Assembly: GCA_016787485.1 (NCBI GenBank)
Contig: JAEUUL010000039.1
Coordinates: 1 to 64,000, forward strand
Reading direction: 5' to 3'
From: Bacteroidota bacterium
Lineage (GTDB): Bacteria; Bacteroidota; Bacteroidia; NS11-12g; UBA955
Length of the DNA: 64,000 bases
Within the stretch, counting starts at the first letter, position 1. Each line of letters starts with the position of its first letter. Shown piece after piece: positions 52,353-60,514 of this stretch. The position numbers and the translations under genes are program-made. The notes below the pieces were generated by a model that ran no database searches, was not told the origin of the DNA, and worked only from the letters and a program-made list of their open reading frames with translations.

Positions 52353-53713
52353 TAATGACCCTTTCTTGCAGCAAACACTTCCTGACTTATGCCTCTGATC
52401 TCACAAAAGACTTTAACGGTCTCTGAAAAACTCACAACATGGTCTTTAAAGTAATCTACAATTTTCAATTTTTCTTCATCGGTGGCTTCCAGTTGATTGA
52501 GGATATTGAGCAGGTGCATTTTCATGTGCCCTTTCTGAATACCACTGGTAATGAGGCTTCTTACTGCACTGAAATTCTGGGCAAGGCCTGCAGCCGCGAC
52601 AATCTGCATGAGACCCTGCGCATTTGGATGGCCTAGTATTTCATGGGCAAATTTCACCATTGGATGCAGGCTGGTGATGCCACCTACCGTGCCCAGAGAC
52701 AGCGGAATCTCCATGCTGAAGACGAACAGGTCATCCACAATTTCTGCATGGGTAAGGCTTCTATACGAACCGTTTCTGGCGGCATAGGCGTGAATGCAGG
52801 CTTCCACTGCCCGAAAATCATTACCAGTAGCCAATACCACAGAATCAATGCCATTCATAATGCCTTTGTTATGCGTAACTGCCCGGTACGGTTCTATTTC
52901 TGCGATACGTATGGCACGGCAGAATTTCTCTGCAAATTCCTGGTTGCCAATACCGCTGCCCTCATTGATTTCCTCCACCGGACAACTTACTTCTACCCTC
53001 ACCAGACACTCCGGGGTATAGTTGCTGAGAATGCTCATAACAATCTGCAATTGCCTGTCGTCCCCTTCAAGCAAAGCACTGGTGGCCATTTCTTCCTGAA
53101 GCGTGTGCGCGAAACTTTCCAGGCACGAATTGATGAAATTAGCCCCCATACTGTCACAAGTCTCAAACTGAGCTTCTAACTGGTAATACCCGGGCTCCAG
53201 ATGGGTTTTATCCCTGAGTTTCAGGTCTGCAATACCACCACCCCGGCTTTCCATATTTCGGGTAATTGCCTGACTGTTTTCGTAAAATTTCGATTGAATA
53301 TTCTCGAAAAAATGGAAAAGGGTTTCGTGATTCTGCCCATGCCAGATAAAATGAACATGACCTACTTTCCGGGTGCTGAGAATAGTTGTTTTGAAACCTC
53401 TCCTTTCCAGCCAGAAATTGGCCGCCTTACTGGCCGCAGCTACCACGCTGCTCTCCTCTATTGCCATGGGTATGGCATACAACTGGCCATTGATTAAAAA
53501 ATTGGGTGCGATACCAAAAGGCAGATAAAAATTACTGATGGTATTTTCAATAAATTCATCGTGCAGTTTCTGTACTGAAACATCCTGGTGCAGATATCCC
53601 TGTATCGTATCCAGTGCTTTATCCGGTTGTAAACTGTAGTTGTTGATTAACCACTCAATCTTTGCCTGTTTGCTGAGTTTACTAAATCCTTTTACCGGTT
53701 GAATCTTTTTCAT
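52352..53713 (-). CDS. mvaA: hydroxymethylglutaryl-CoA reductase, class II
   Basis: 453 residues, class II (bacterial) HMG-CoA reductase, which reduces HMG-CoA to mevalonate. Catalytic residues: Glu in AIEESSVVAAASKAA, Lys in THNKGIMNGID, Asp in ATGNDFRAVE and His in the GHMKMHLLN stretch. Cofactor (NADH or NADPH) cannot be decided by eye. It overlaps the isomerase gene by ATGA upstream and the GYDIA gene by TAATG downstream, so the three are translationally coupled. Confidence 0.95.
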   Translation of the reverse strand: MKKIQPVKGFSKLSKQAKIEWLINNYSLQPDKALDTIQGYLHQDVSVQKLHDEFIENTISNFYLPFGIAPNFLINGQLYAIPMAIEESSVVAAASKAANFWLERRGFKTTILSTRKVGHVHFIWHGQNHETLFHFFENIQSKFYENSQAITRNMESRGGGIADLKLRDKTHLEPGYYQLEAQFETCDSMGANFINSCLESFAHTLQEEMATSALLEGDDRQLQIVMSILSNYTPECLVRVEVSCPVEEINEGSGIGNQEFAEKFCRAIRIAEIEPYRAVTHNKGIMNGIDSVVLATGNDFRAVEACIHAYAARNGSYRSLTHAEIVDDLFVFSMEIPLSLGTVGGITSLHPMVKFAHEILGHPNAQGLMQIVAAAGLAQNFSAVRSLITSGIQKGHMKMHLLNILNQLEATDEEKLKIVDYFKDHVVSFSETVKVFCEIRGISQEVFAARKGH

Positions 53714-54717
53714 TTTTTCAGGGTTAAAAACGTATATGCCAACTCAAGACCTTTGATCTGTGCGGCAGTAAATTCCATCACTTCTTTTTCACCAAGCATT
53801 GCATACTTCAAAAATGCAGAAGCCTGGGCATACATCGTTTTCCAGGGAATTCCCCTGAGGTAATAATAACCATCCAGAAAATTGCGTACTCCTCCGGAAA
53901 CGATATATGCGCGGGTTTTAATGACGTTCTCTGACCGATTGCACAAGGCAGTTGCCATTTTAACCATTTCATGCGGACTGTGACCTATATGGGTCACAGG
54001 TTCATACATATCCTGGTGAAAAGCATCACTTCTCAGGTTTTCAAGAAGGGCAAAATTGGTTCCCCCCTGAGCAGCAAACTCAATGGCCTCCAGCGGCAAG
54101 GCCGACAATGCTTCCATACTTTTCGGGCCAAACCCCTGCCCCACTTCCTTTACCATTACAGGAAACCCAACTTCATCGAGCAAATGGGTTATTGTATCCA
54201 GAGGACTCATTGCAATGCGGTCACCTTCAGGCTGAAGCCACTCCTGCAATGGATTCACATGCACGATTAATCCATCCGCTTCCAGACGTTCTACCAGTGT
54301 GCTGATTTGTTTTACCTTACCCAGTGCCAGCATTTCCTCGATCTGCGCAATGCCAAGGTTTGCAAAAAGGGGTTGATCACCTATGTGTTTCCTGATGGCA
54401 AAATCGGGCAGACTTTCATCACTGCCCAGCAGAGGACGGCAGCTGCCCAGACCCATTCCCAGTCCGAATTCACGGCATGCAAGTGCAAGGTTCCTGTTGA
54501 TGGTGCCGGCAAGCTGCGCACCACCGGTCATACTGCTAATCCATAATGGTGCCTTTAATGTTTTTCCTGCAAGTTGGAGGGGTGGAATGCAACCGGCAAC
54601 CGGGTGTGCGTTCAACATGGGTTCATAGTTGAAACGGTCATCCAAATTTGTGGCCTGAGCTTCAAAGGCCAGTTGGATATGGTCGGTTTTGCGGGAGTTT
54701 AAGTTTTCGGGTTCCAC
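53710..54717 (-). CDS. fni: isopentenyl-diphosphate delta-isomerase, type 2 (FMN)
   Basis: 335 residues, type 2 isomerase that interconverts IPP and DMAPP using reduced FMN. Motifs: RKTDHIQLAFE at the start, LWISSMTGGAQLAGTINRNLALACREFGLGMGLGS, VMVKEVGQGFGPKSMEAL and the FMN phosphate region TRAYIVSGGVRNFLDG. The start is a GTG 7 nt after a perfect -7 box. First gene of the fni-mvaA-GYDIA operon. It is unrelated in sequence to the type 1 (Nudix-like) isomerase. Confidence 0.95.
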   Translation of the reverse strand: MEPENLNSRKTDHIQLAFEAQATNLDDRFNYEPMLNAHPVAGCIPPLQLAGKTLKAPLWISSMTGGAQLAGTINRNLALACREFGLGMGLGSCRPLLGSDESLPDFAIRKHIGDQPLFANLGIAQIEEMLALGKVKQISTLVERLEADGLIVHVNPLQEWLQPEGDRIAMSPLDTITHLLDEVGFPVMVKEVGQGFGPKSMEALSALPLEAIEFAAQGGTNFALLENLRSDAFHQDMYEPVTHIGHSPHEMVKMATALCNRSENVIKTRAYIVSGGVRNFLDGYYYLRGIPWKTMYAQASAFLKYAMLGEKEVMEFTAAQIKGLELAYTFLTLKK

Positions 54718-54724
54718 CAGTGTT

Positions 54725-54732
54725 CAAAGTTA
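54725..54732 (-). promoter_or_regulatory. -7 promoter box TAACTTTG for the fni-mvaA-GYDIA operon
   Basis: An exact TAnnTTTG match on the minus strand, 7 nt before the GTG of fni. Confidence 0.65.
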
Positions 54733-54798
54733 ACGAATCAATGCGGCGATTGTTTGGAACCTATCGGCAAACAGGCAGGGAAATTGGTTTGACGTCAG

Positions 54799-55134
54799 TT
54801 ATTTCAGTTTTTCATTGTTCTGATGCCGGTCCTTGTCCCTTGTATTTTTCTTTTGCAAATTCTGTTCAAACGCTTCAGTGAGGTCCACTCCTGTCTGATT
54901 GGCCAGACATATCAGCACCCAAAGCACATCTGCCATTTCATCGGCCAGGTTTTTCTCCAAATCGGTTTTTTTAAAACTCTGATCTCCATAGGTACGCGCC
55001 ATAATTCTGGCTAGCTCGCCCACTTCTTCTGTGAGTATGGCCATGTTGGTCAGTTCCGAAAAATACCTTACCCCTACCGTATTTATCCATTCATCCACTC
55101 TGGACTGGGCTTCTTTCAATGAAAGTGCAGACAT
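54799..55134 (-). CDS. MazG-like nucleotide pyrophosphohydrolase
   Basis: 111 residues. The all-alpha NTP pyrophosphohydrolase signature is EEVGELARIMARTYGDQS (EExxE, residues about 36-53) followed by LADEMADVLWVLICLANQTGVDL (ExxD). Members hydrolyse NTPs or dNTPs to NMPs, cleaning damaged or excess nucleotides. The exact substrate is unknown. The C-terminus is a charged tail (QKKNTRDKDRHQNNEKLK). Perfect -7 box 4 nt before the ATG. Confidence 0.88.
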   Translation of the reverse strand: MSALSLKEAQSRVDEWINTVGVRYFSELTNMAILTEEVGELARIMARTYGDQSFKKTDLEKNLADEMADVLWVLICLANQTGVDLTEAFEQNLQKKNTRDKDRHQNNEKLK

Positions 55135-55138
55135 CTTG

Positions 55139-55146
55139 CAAACTTA
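55139..55146 (-). promoter_or_regulatory. -7 promoter box TAAGTTTG for the MazG-like gene
   Basis: An exact TAnnTTTG match on the minus strand, 4 nt before the ATG at 55134. Confidence 0.65.
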
Positions 55147-55173
55147 ATCTGCAATGTATAACATTGTATAGTC

Positions 55174-55710
55174 ATGAATGATAAACCAGCCCGCATTCCC
55201 CCCTTGCTTCTGCACCCGGAAGGGTATTATTTCCGGGAAATGGCGTCTGCCGACGCTATTCCGATATGGGAGATAAACAGCGACGGTGAAACCCGCAAAT
55301 ACACGCGATTGCTGAGACAGCAATCTCCGGAGGACATTGCCTCCTGGCTGGCCTATTATCCCCATTACAACCGGCATGGTTACGGGATCTGGGCTATTAT
55401 AGACCCAAACGGCGGGACTTTGGCAGGCCTGTGCGGTCTGCGGGTAAGGAAAGACATGCAGGAAAAAACGGATATAAGCTACCGGATTCATCCGCACTAC
55501 CGCAGGAGGGGTATTGCCAGTGCAGCAGTGAAATCATGCACTCTGTACGCGCAGCACATACTCATGTTGCCGGAGTTGCTGGCACAAATCCATACCAATA
55601 ATGCAATTTCCTGCCGGATTGCAGAAAACCAGGGATTCCGGTGCACAGGGCAAGAGGATGTGTGGAAAAACTACATTCTTACCTTTCCGGTCAGTCAAAC
55701 GGAGAATTGA
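55174..55710 (+). CDS. GNAT-family N-acetyltransferase
   Basis: 178 residues of the GNAT acetyltransferase fold. EMASADAIPIWEINSD near the N-terminus and the acetyl-CoA-binding stretch YRIHPHYRRRGIASAAVKSCTLYA, with the pyrophosphate loop R-R-R-G-I-A-S, are typical. This resembles the RimJ/RimL-like branch that acetylates protein N-termini or small amines. Substrate unknown. Its 3' end overlaps the 3' end of rfbC by 20 nt (convergent genes). Confidence 0.88.
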   Translation: MNDKPARIPPLLLHPEGYYFREMASADAIPIWEINSDGETRKYTRLLRQQSPEDIASWLAYYPHYNRHGYGIWAIIDPNGGTLAGLCGLRVRKDMQEKTDISYRIHPHYRRRGIASAAVKSCTLYAQHILMLPELLAQIHTNNAISCRIAENQGFRCTGQEDVWKNYILTFPVSQTEN

Positions 55711-56236
55711 ACCCGGAAAACTCAGGGTGCAATTCATCCTTTGCAGACAAAACCGGATTCTCAACCTGCCAGTTGATATTCAGAGAGGGACTTTTCCACA
55801 GGATGCCCCCTTCCGCTTCCGGATGATAATACTCGGTACACTTGTACTGGAATATGGTTTGATCCTGCAAAGTGACAAAACCATGTGCAAAACCCTTGGG
55901 AATGAGAACCATCAAAAAATTATCTGCTGTAAGCTCAATGGAAAAATGCCTGCCATAGGTGGGTGAAGACTTTCGGATATCCACCACTACATCCAGCACA
56001 GCCCCGGTTACCACCCTCACCAGTTTATCCTGTGCATAAGGCGGTGCCTGAAAATGCAAACCCCTTACAATTCGGCTGTTGCTAAGGCTCTGGTTGTCCT
56101 GAACAAATTCTGCATGCAGATTGAGTTTTTCCACAAAATCGTGTCTGAAACTCTCAAAAAAATGGCCTCTGTGGTCGGCAAAAACCCTGGGTTTTATGAC
56201 AAATAGGCCTGATAATGGTTCCTGAATAATTTCCAT
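55691..56236 (-). CDS. rfbC: dTDP-4-dehydrorhamnose 3,5-epimerase
   Basis: 181 residues from the ATG at 56236, chosen because homologues begin with M-E-I-I-x-x-P-L; an ATG 60 nt upstream adds a basic stretch. Cupin-like RmlC fold: FESFRHDFVEKL, FVQDNQSLSNSRIVRGLHFQ with the catalytic His, KLVRVVTGAVLDVVVDIR and LIPKGFAHGFVTLQDQTIFQYKCTEYYHP. Third step of dTDP-L-rhamnose synthesis. The other rhamnose genes (rmlA, rmlB, rmlD) are not in the window, so it is an orphan here. Convergent with the GNAT gene. Confidence 0.95.
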   Translation of the reverse strand: MEIIQEPLSGLFVIKPRVFADHRGHFFESFRHDFVEKLNLHAEFVQDNQSLSNSRIVRGLHFQAPPYAQDKLVRVVTGAVLDVVVDIRKSSPTYGRHFSIELTADNFLMVLIPKGFAHGFVTLQDQTIFQYKCTEYYHPEAEGGILWKSPSLNINWQVENPVLSAKDELHPEFSGFNSPFD

Positions 56237-56251
56237 CTGATTGGACAGTGG

Positions 56252-56259
56252 CAAAGTTG
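56252..56259 (-). promoter_or_regulatory. -7-like box CAACTTTG for rfbC
   Basis: One mismatch from TAnnTTTG, on the minus strand, 15 nt before the ATG at 56236. Confidence 0.5.
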
Positions 56260-56285
56260 ATGGTTTTGGAAGGCTTTTTGTAGTA

Positions 56286-56293
56286 TTACTTTG
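56286..56293 (+). promoter_or_regulatory. -7-like box TTACTTTG for the coiled-coil gene
   Basis: One mismatch from TAnnTTTG (T instead of A at position 2), 18 nt before the ATG at 56312. Divergent from the rfbC box, 26 nt away. Confidence 0.5.
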
Positions 56294-56311
56294 CAAAAAT
56301 CGAAAATAATC

Positions 56312-57262
56312 ATGGAAAACAACCCTGTAAACAACTCTGGTGAGAAGAACAAGAACAGCAAAGCCTTGCTTTACACCATTATCGGCATTCTGCTCGCACT
56401 AAACGTAGGCTTGTTTTACAAGTGGCAGAAATCTGACAACGAAAAAGACAAACAAGGAACTGAGCTAAAAACGGTAAGTACAGACCTGAAAGAAAAAAAT
56501 GAAGCCCTGGCAGAAGCCGAGCATCTGCTGGAGAAGTACAGGGTGGACAGTATTGCCCTGTCCAAACATGACAAGGAGGTAAGCGAGGAACTGATGGCTA
56601 AGAAAAATGAAATACTTGCCCTGGTTACCAAGCTGAAGAAAACCACCACTGCTGATGCGGCTGAAATTGCCAAACTGAAGGAGCAACTTGCAGACTTGAC
56701 CAGCCAATTGGCTAAACTGCAACAGGAGAACAAAGAACTGGTAGCTGTAAATGCAAAACTGGAAGAGGACCGCAGCAGACTTGAAAGTGAAAATCAGGAA
56801 GAACGCAGCAAAAACCGTGAACTGAGTGCAGAGAAGACCAAATACAAGAGTCTTGCACAGAGGCTGCAGGCATCTGCAATCAAAGTAGAAACACTGAAGA
56901 AACGCTGGATTTCCGGAAAAGAAGCAGGAACCAAGAAAGCCAAGGATGTGGAAAGTTTCCGCACCAGCTTTACCATTGCCGAAAACAATGTGGCCGAACC
57001 CGGCAACCGCACCATATACGTAAAAATCACCGGACCGGAAGGAGTAACCATGACAAACCCGGGCAATGAAAGCGGAACCTTTGAGTATGAGAATGCGGAA
57101 AGCAAATACACTTATAAAATCACCACAGCCTTTGACCAGGAGGCTAAACAAGTAGCTGCCACAACCTGGAAACCTGCAAATACCCTGAAATCGGGTAAAT
57201 ACACTGTTGAACTTTACAGTGAAGGTTTCAAGATGGGAGGAACCACCATTACTCTGGAATAA
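56312..57262 (+). CDS. membrane-anchored coiled-coil protein
   Basis: 316 residues from the ATG at 56312. One transmembrane segment at about 19-37 (ALLYTIIGILLALNVGLFY). Residues about 45-205 form a long coiled coil with heptad-like Leu spacing (ELMAKKNEILALVTKLKKT, IAKLKEQLADLTSQLAKLQQENKELVAVNAKLEEDRSRLE). Residues about 215-316 are a small beta-rich domain (FRTSFTIAENNVAEPGNRTIYVKITGPEG). The C-terminal domain probably faces the periplasm, but topology is not proven. It may be a spacer or scaffold protein. Single gene with a strong terminator. Confidence 0.85.
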   Translation: MENNPVNNSGEKNKNSKALLYTIIGILLALNVGLFYKWQKSDNEKDKQGTELKTVSTDLKEKNEALAEAEHLLEKYRVDSIALSKHDKEVSEELMAKKNEILALVTKLKKTTTADAAEIAKLKEQLADLTSQLAKLQQENKELVAVNAKLEEDRSRLESENQEERSKNRELSAEKTKYKSLAQRLQASAIKVETLKKRWISGKEAGTKKAKDVESFRTSFTIAENNVAEPGNRTIYVKITGPEGVTMTNPGNESGTFEYENAESKYTYKITTAFDQEAKQVAATTWKPANTLKSGKYTVELYSEGFKMGGTTITLE

Positions 57263-57280
57263 TAAACGATTCTCTTATAG

Positions 57281-57317
57281 AAACAAAAAGGGCTGTCCGT
57301 GGCAGCCCTTTTTGTTT
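57281..57317. terminator. Rho-independent terminator after the coiled-coil gene
   Basis: A perfect 15-bp stem (left arm 57281-57295, right arm 57303-57317) with a 7-nt loop. The left arm starts AAACAAAAAGGG and the right arm ends CCCTTTTTGTTT, so it can serve both strands. Starts 18 nt after the stop. Confidence 0.9.
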
Positions 57318-57418
57318 GTTCCTATTGGTCCGGATTGTCTTAACGTCTTGCAACCCTTGTTTGCGCGTTCGCTAAAACAAAATCAGCGGTTCACTGAAAC
57401 TGATTCGGCAGATTGTTT

Positions 57419-60400
57419 TTACTCGTCTATGATGTTATTGGTGGCCTTTTTATTCTTCAGTTTTGCCAGTTTTTCTTTGGCTTCGTTTGCTATTTCGGGA
57501 ATGCTGAAGTTTTCAACCACACTGTTCCAGGTAGCTTTTGCACTAAACTCATCACCACCTTTCAGGAATGCATCGCCAAGCAGCAACATGGCTTTACCCA
57601 CCCAGAAATCATAACTGTTGAACTGATCCAACACATCGTAGCATGAATTTTTACAGGCCTCAAGACTATCCAGTGTATAATATACCAATGCCTCACGGTA
57701 TTTGGCTTCGGCAGCATACTGGTTGTTGTATCTGGTATATACCTCGGCAAAACGATCCATCGCACTCCGGTACTTTCTCTCATTAAAATCCGCTTTACCC
57801 AGGTACACCAGTGCCTCGGCCTTTAATTCATCCGGAGAGCTCAATTCATTGCCCACACGGGTGGCAACATCCCGGGCATCGGTCAATTTACCCAGCTTGT
57901 CGTAGCAACGCAGCAATGCACGCCAGGCCTTGTACTTTGTATCGCGGGTTTTGGTGAGTTTTTCTATTTTTTCCAGATATACAACCAAATCCTCACATGG
58001 TCCGTCGGGCCCATACAAGCGCAGTAAACGCAGCACCGCATCTTCCTGGAAAGGACTTCCATTTGCGTCGGCCACATACTTGTAGTCTTCCATGGCCTGC
58101 TTGCTCTCATTCAATTCTTCATGGCATAAAGCCTTGTAGTAATGTGCATCTACCACCCGTTGACCGTTTCTCATTTTGTTCAGGTATTTCTCGAAAGAGG
58201 TAATTGCGTTTTTGTACTCATCTTTTTCGAAATAAGTAAATGCTGAATTGTACATCAGGCTATCCAGTTCGCTGGATGAAATGCCTCCACGCTTGGCTGC
58301 CCAGTTTTCATATTCCTCGGCCCGGCCAGTGCTTGCATATATGGTTTTTACATTATCCGCTGCTCCTCTGGCTTCAGGTGTTCCGGGAAATTCATCGTAC
58401 AGACGGGTGTACATTTCTATGGCTTTGTCATTCTTGCCTTCATTGCGGTACATGCGTCCAAGTATGTTGTAGCAATTAGCCACAAGGGGATTTCCCTTGA
58501 AATCATCAATCACCAGTTTGCAGTATTTCTCAGCCTCACGGTTGTTACCCGAAAAAAAGTACTCAGAACCCAATTGAAAATACGCATCTGCCATATAGCG
58601 GCTTCCGGGATAATCCGTTGTCAGGCGCTTCATGGTCACAATTTTTTTCTCCCTTTTTTCCTGTAACCCATTGATCATACCACTCTGAAAAAGGGCATAA
58701 TCTGCATCTGCACCCCGCTTACCTGTAACATAGGCATACGCTTTAAGTGCATTTTCCAATTGCTGATCTGTGCTGCTGCTTTTGTTCATGCCCAGCCTCA
58801 GGTTGCAATCTCCCAATCTCAATTGGGCGTCGTTGTATACTTTTTCATCGTACCTGCCCCGTGTGGCTGTGCGTGCATATTTGTCAAAATATGAAACTGC
58901 GTCGGCAAACCTCTCCTGCTTATACCGCGCGTAACCCAATCCATAATAGGCATAGGGAGCATAGTCCAGATCCTCGGTACCGTCGGCATCCAGAAACTTT
59001 TGATAATTCGCGGCTGCCTCAGCCCAAATCTCCATTTGCATCTGGGATTCTCCCTTCCAGAATGCAGCCTGTCCTGCAAGACTTCTGTTTGCGCGTCTTT
59101 GCATGCATTTATCAAACAAAGCAATTGCTTCATTCCATTGCCGGCTTTTAAACAATTCCATGCCCCTTGCCAGGGTTACACGCTGGTAACTTTCTTCCGT
59201 CTGCGCATCCAGATCGCCAATACTCTCAAGCACGGCAACTGCATCACGGTAATTGTCGGTATTGAGCATTAACCTGGCCAGCAATTTCTTGGCCTCTTTC
59301 GCATCGGGCGATGAAGGATAATTGTCTACAAATTTTTGCAGCAAAGTACCTGCATTGCTTTCACCCAGTTCTACTGCCAGTTTGGCCTGATTAAACAAAG
59401 CCTGTTCTGCCACTTTTTTATCATAGGCTGCACGATAGGCTTCGGCGAATGCGTTCATGGCGTCGCGCTTGCTTTTCAACCGAAGAAAGCAATCCGCCAG
59501 GTTATAGCTGGCCAGTTGACTCAAGCTGTCTCCCTGATAGGATACCATTTTCAACCACTCACCTGCCTTGGTATAATTGCCCGCTTTATAGTTTGAATAT
59601 CCGAATTCATAAATCTCATTCCTGTCCAGGCTATCGCTGCTCATTGCACTCTGATTGTAGGCATCTGCGGCCAATTCGTATTTACCCAGACGATACTGGC
59701 ATTTCCCTTTCAGAAACTGAACCCTGCTTTTGGGAACACCGCTGGTTATCTTATCCGCTGCCATAAGGGCTTTTTCATACTGTCCCTGCAGGTAATAAAT
59801 CTGAGCAATGTATAACCTTACATATTTGGGACCGTCGGCTTCTATTTCCTGAAAAGCACGCAAAGCCTCGGTATAATTACCGGTATAATATGAGCAATAC
59901 GCATAGTAATAGGTTGCCAGAGTGCGGAATTCATTTTCCTTTTCAGTAAGCGGCCTCAGGGTTTCAGCAGCATCTTTGTATTTGCGTGTAGCCACCTGGC
60001 TGTACCCTTTGCGGAAATAGAACCTGTCTTTATCCTGGTTGGCTATAGCAAGGGGATCTACCTGTTTATAATAGCTGAGTGCTGTGCTGAATTTGCGATT
60101 CAGGTAATAGTAATCACCCAGTGCAAGATTGGCCATATGGGTTTTGTGCGATCCGGGATTCTTCTCAACAAAATGCAGCACGGAAGTTTCCCCATCCGCA
60201 TGGCCTGCATAAAGTTTGCTCATGGCCATATAATAATCTGCTTCAGCGTATTCTCCCGGACCCGGATTGGACTGTATAAAAAGTTGAAACTGTGTGATGG
60301 CCGCATTGAACTTTTTCTCATCAAACAGTTCTACACCACGCTGGTAGTGAACAGAGGGATAGCGAAATACCGCATTTTGCTGTGCAGTAAGTTTTACACC

Positions 60401-60436
60401 AAAACCCAACAAGAACAGGAAGATCAGTTTCCTCAT
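57419..60436 (-). CDS. large TPR (tetratricopeptide) repeat protein, secreted
   Basis: 1005 residues with a signal peptide (MRKLIFLFLLGFGVKLTAQ). At least 15-20 TPR-type units, for example VHYQRGVELFDEKKFNAAITQFQLFIQ, YYYAYCSYYTGNYTEALRAFQEI and AYYGLGYARYKQERFADAVSYFDKYAR, fill nearly the whole protein. No other domain is seen. TPR solenoids bind other proteins; this one is probably periplasmic and might hold part of a secretion or envelope complex, but no partner can be named. It is similar in size and style to large TPR proteins common in Bacteroidota. The ATG is 8 nt from a perfect -7 box. Confidence 0.88.
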   Translation of the reverse strand: MRKLIFLFLLGFGVKLTAQQNAVFRYPSVHYQRGVELFDEKKFNAAITQFQLFIQSNPGPGEYAEADYYMAMSKLYAGHADGETSVLHFVEKNPGSHKTHMANLALGDYYYLNRKFSTALSYYKQVDPLAIANQDKDRFYFRKGYSQVATRKYKDAAETLRPLTEKENEFRTLATYYYAYCSYYTGNYTEALRAFQEIEADGPKYVRLYIAQIYYLQGQYEKALMAADKITSGVPKSRVQFLKGKCQYRLGKYELAADAYNQSAMSSDSLDRNEIYEFGYSNYKAGNYTKAGEWLKMVSYQGDSLSQLASYNLADCFLRLKSKRDAMNAFAEAYRAAYDKKVAEQALFNQAKLAVELGESNAGTLLQKFVDNYPSSPDAKEAKKLLARLMLNTDNYRDAVAVLESIGDLDAQTEESYQRVTLARGMELFKSRQWNEAIALFDKCMQRRANRSLAGQAAFWKGESQMQMEIWAEAAANYQKFLDADGTEDLDYAPYAYYGLGYARYKQERFADAVSYFDKYARTATRGRYDEKVYNDAQLRLGDCNLRLGMNKSSSTDQQLENALKAYAYVTGKRGADADYALFQSGMINGLQEKREKKIVTMKRLTTDYPGSRYMADAYFQLGSEYFFSGNNREAEKYCKLVIDDFKGNPLVANCYNILGRMYRNEGKNDKAIEMYTRLYDEFPGTPEARGAADNVKTIYASTGRAEEYENWAAKRGGISSSELDSLMYNSAFTYFEKDEYKNAITSFEKYLNKMRNGQRVVDAHYYKALCHEELNESKQAMEDYKYVADANGSPFQEDAVLRLLRLYGPDGPCEDLVVYLEKIEKLTKTRDTKYKAWRALLRCYDKLGKLTDARDVATRVGNELSSPDELKAEALVYLGKADFNERKYRSAMDRFAEVYTRYNNQYAAEAKYREALVYYTLDSLEACKNSCYDVLDQFNSYDFWVGKAMLLLGDAFLKGGDEFSAKATWNSVVENFSIPEIANEAKEKLAKLKNKKATNNIIDE

Positions 60437-60444
60437 AAAGCTTT

Positions 60445-60452
60445 CAAAAATA
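60445..60452 (-). promoter_or_regulatory. -7 promoter box TATTTTTG for the TPR protein gene
   Basis: An exact TAnnTTTG match on the minus strand, 8 nt before the ATG at 60436. Confidence 0.6.
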
Positions 60453-60514
60453 CAACGGCAAAACAGCCTGCTTTCATTTATTTACAAACAATTGAGGCAC
60501 AGCAGGCTATAAAA

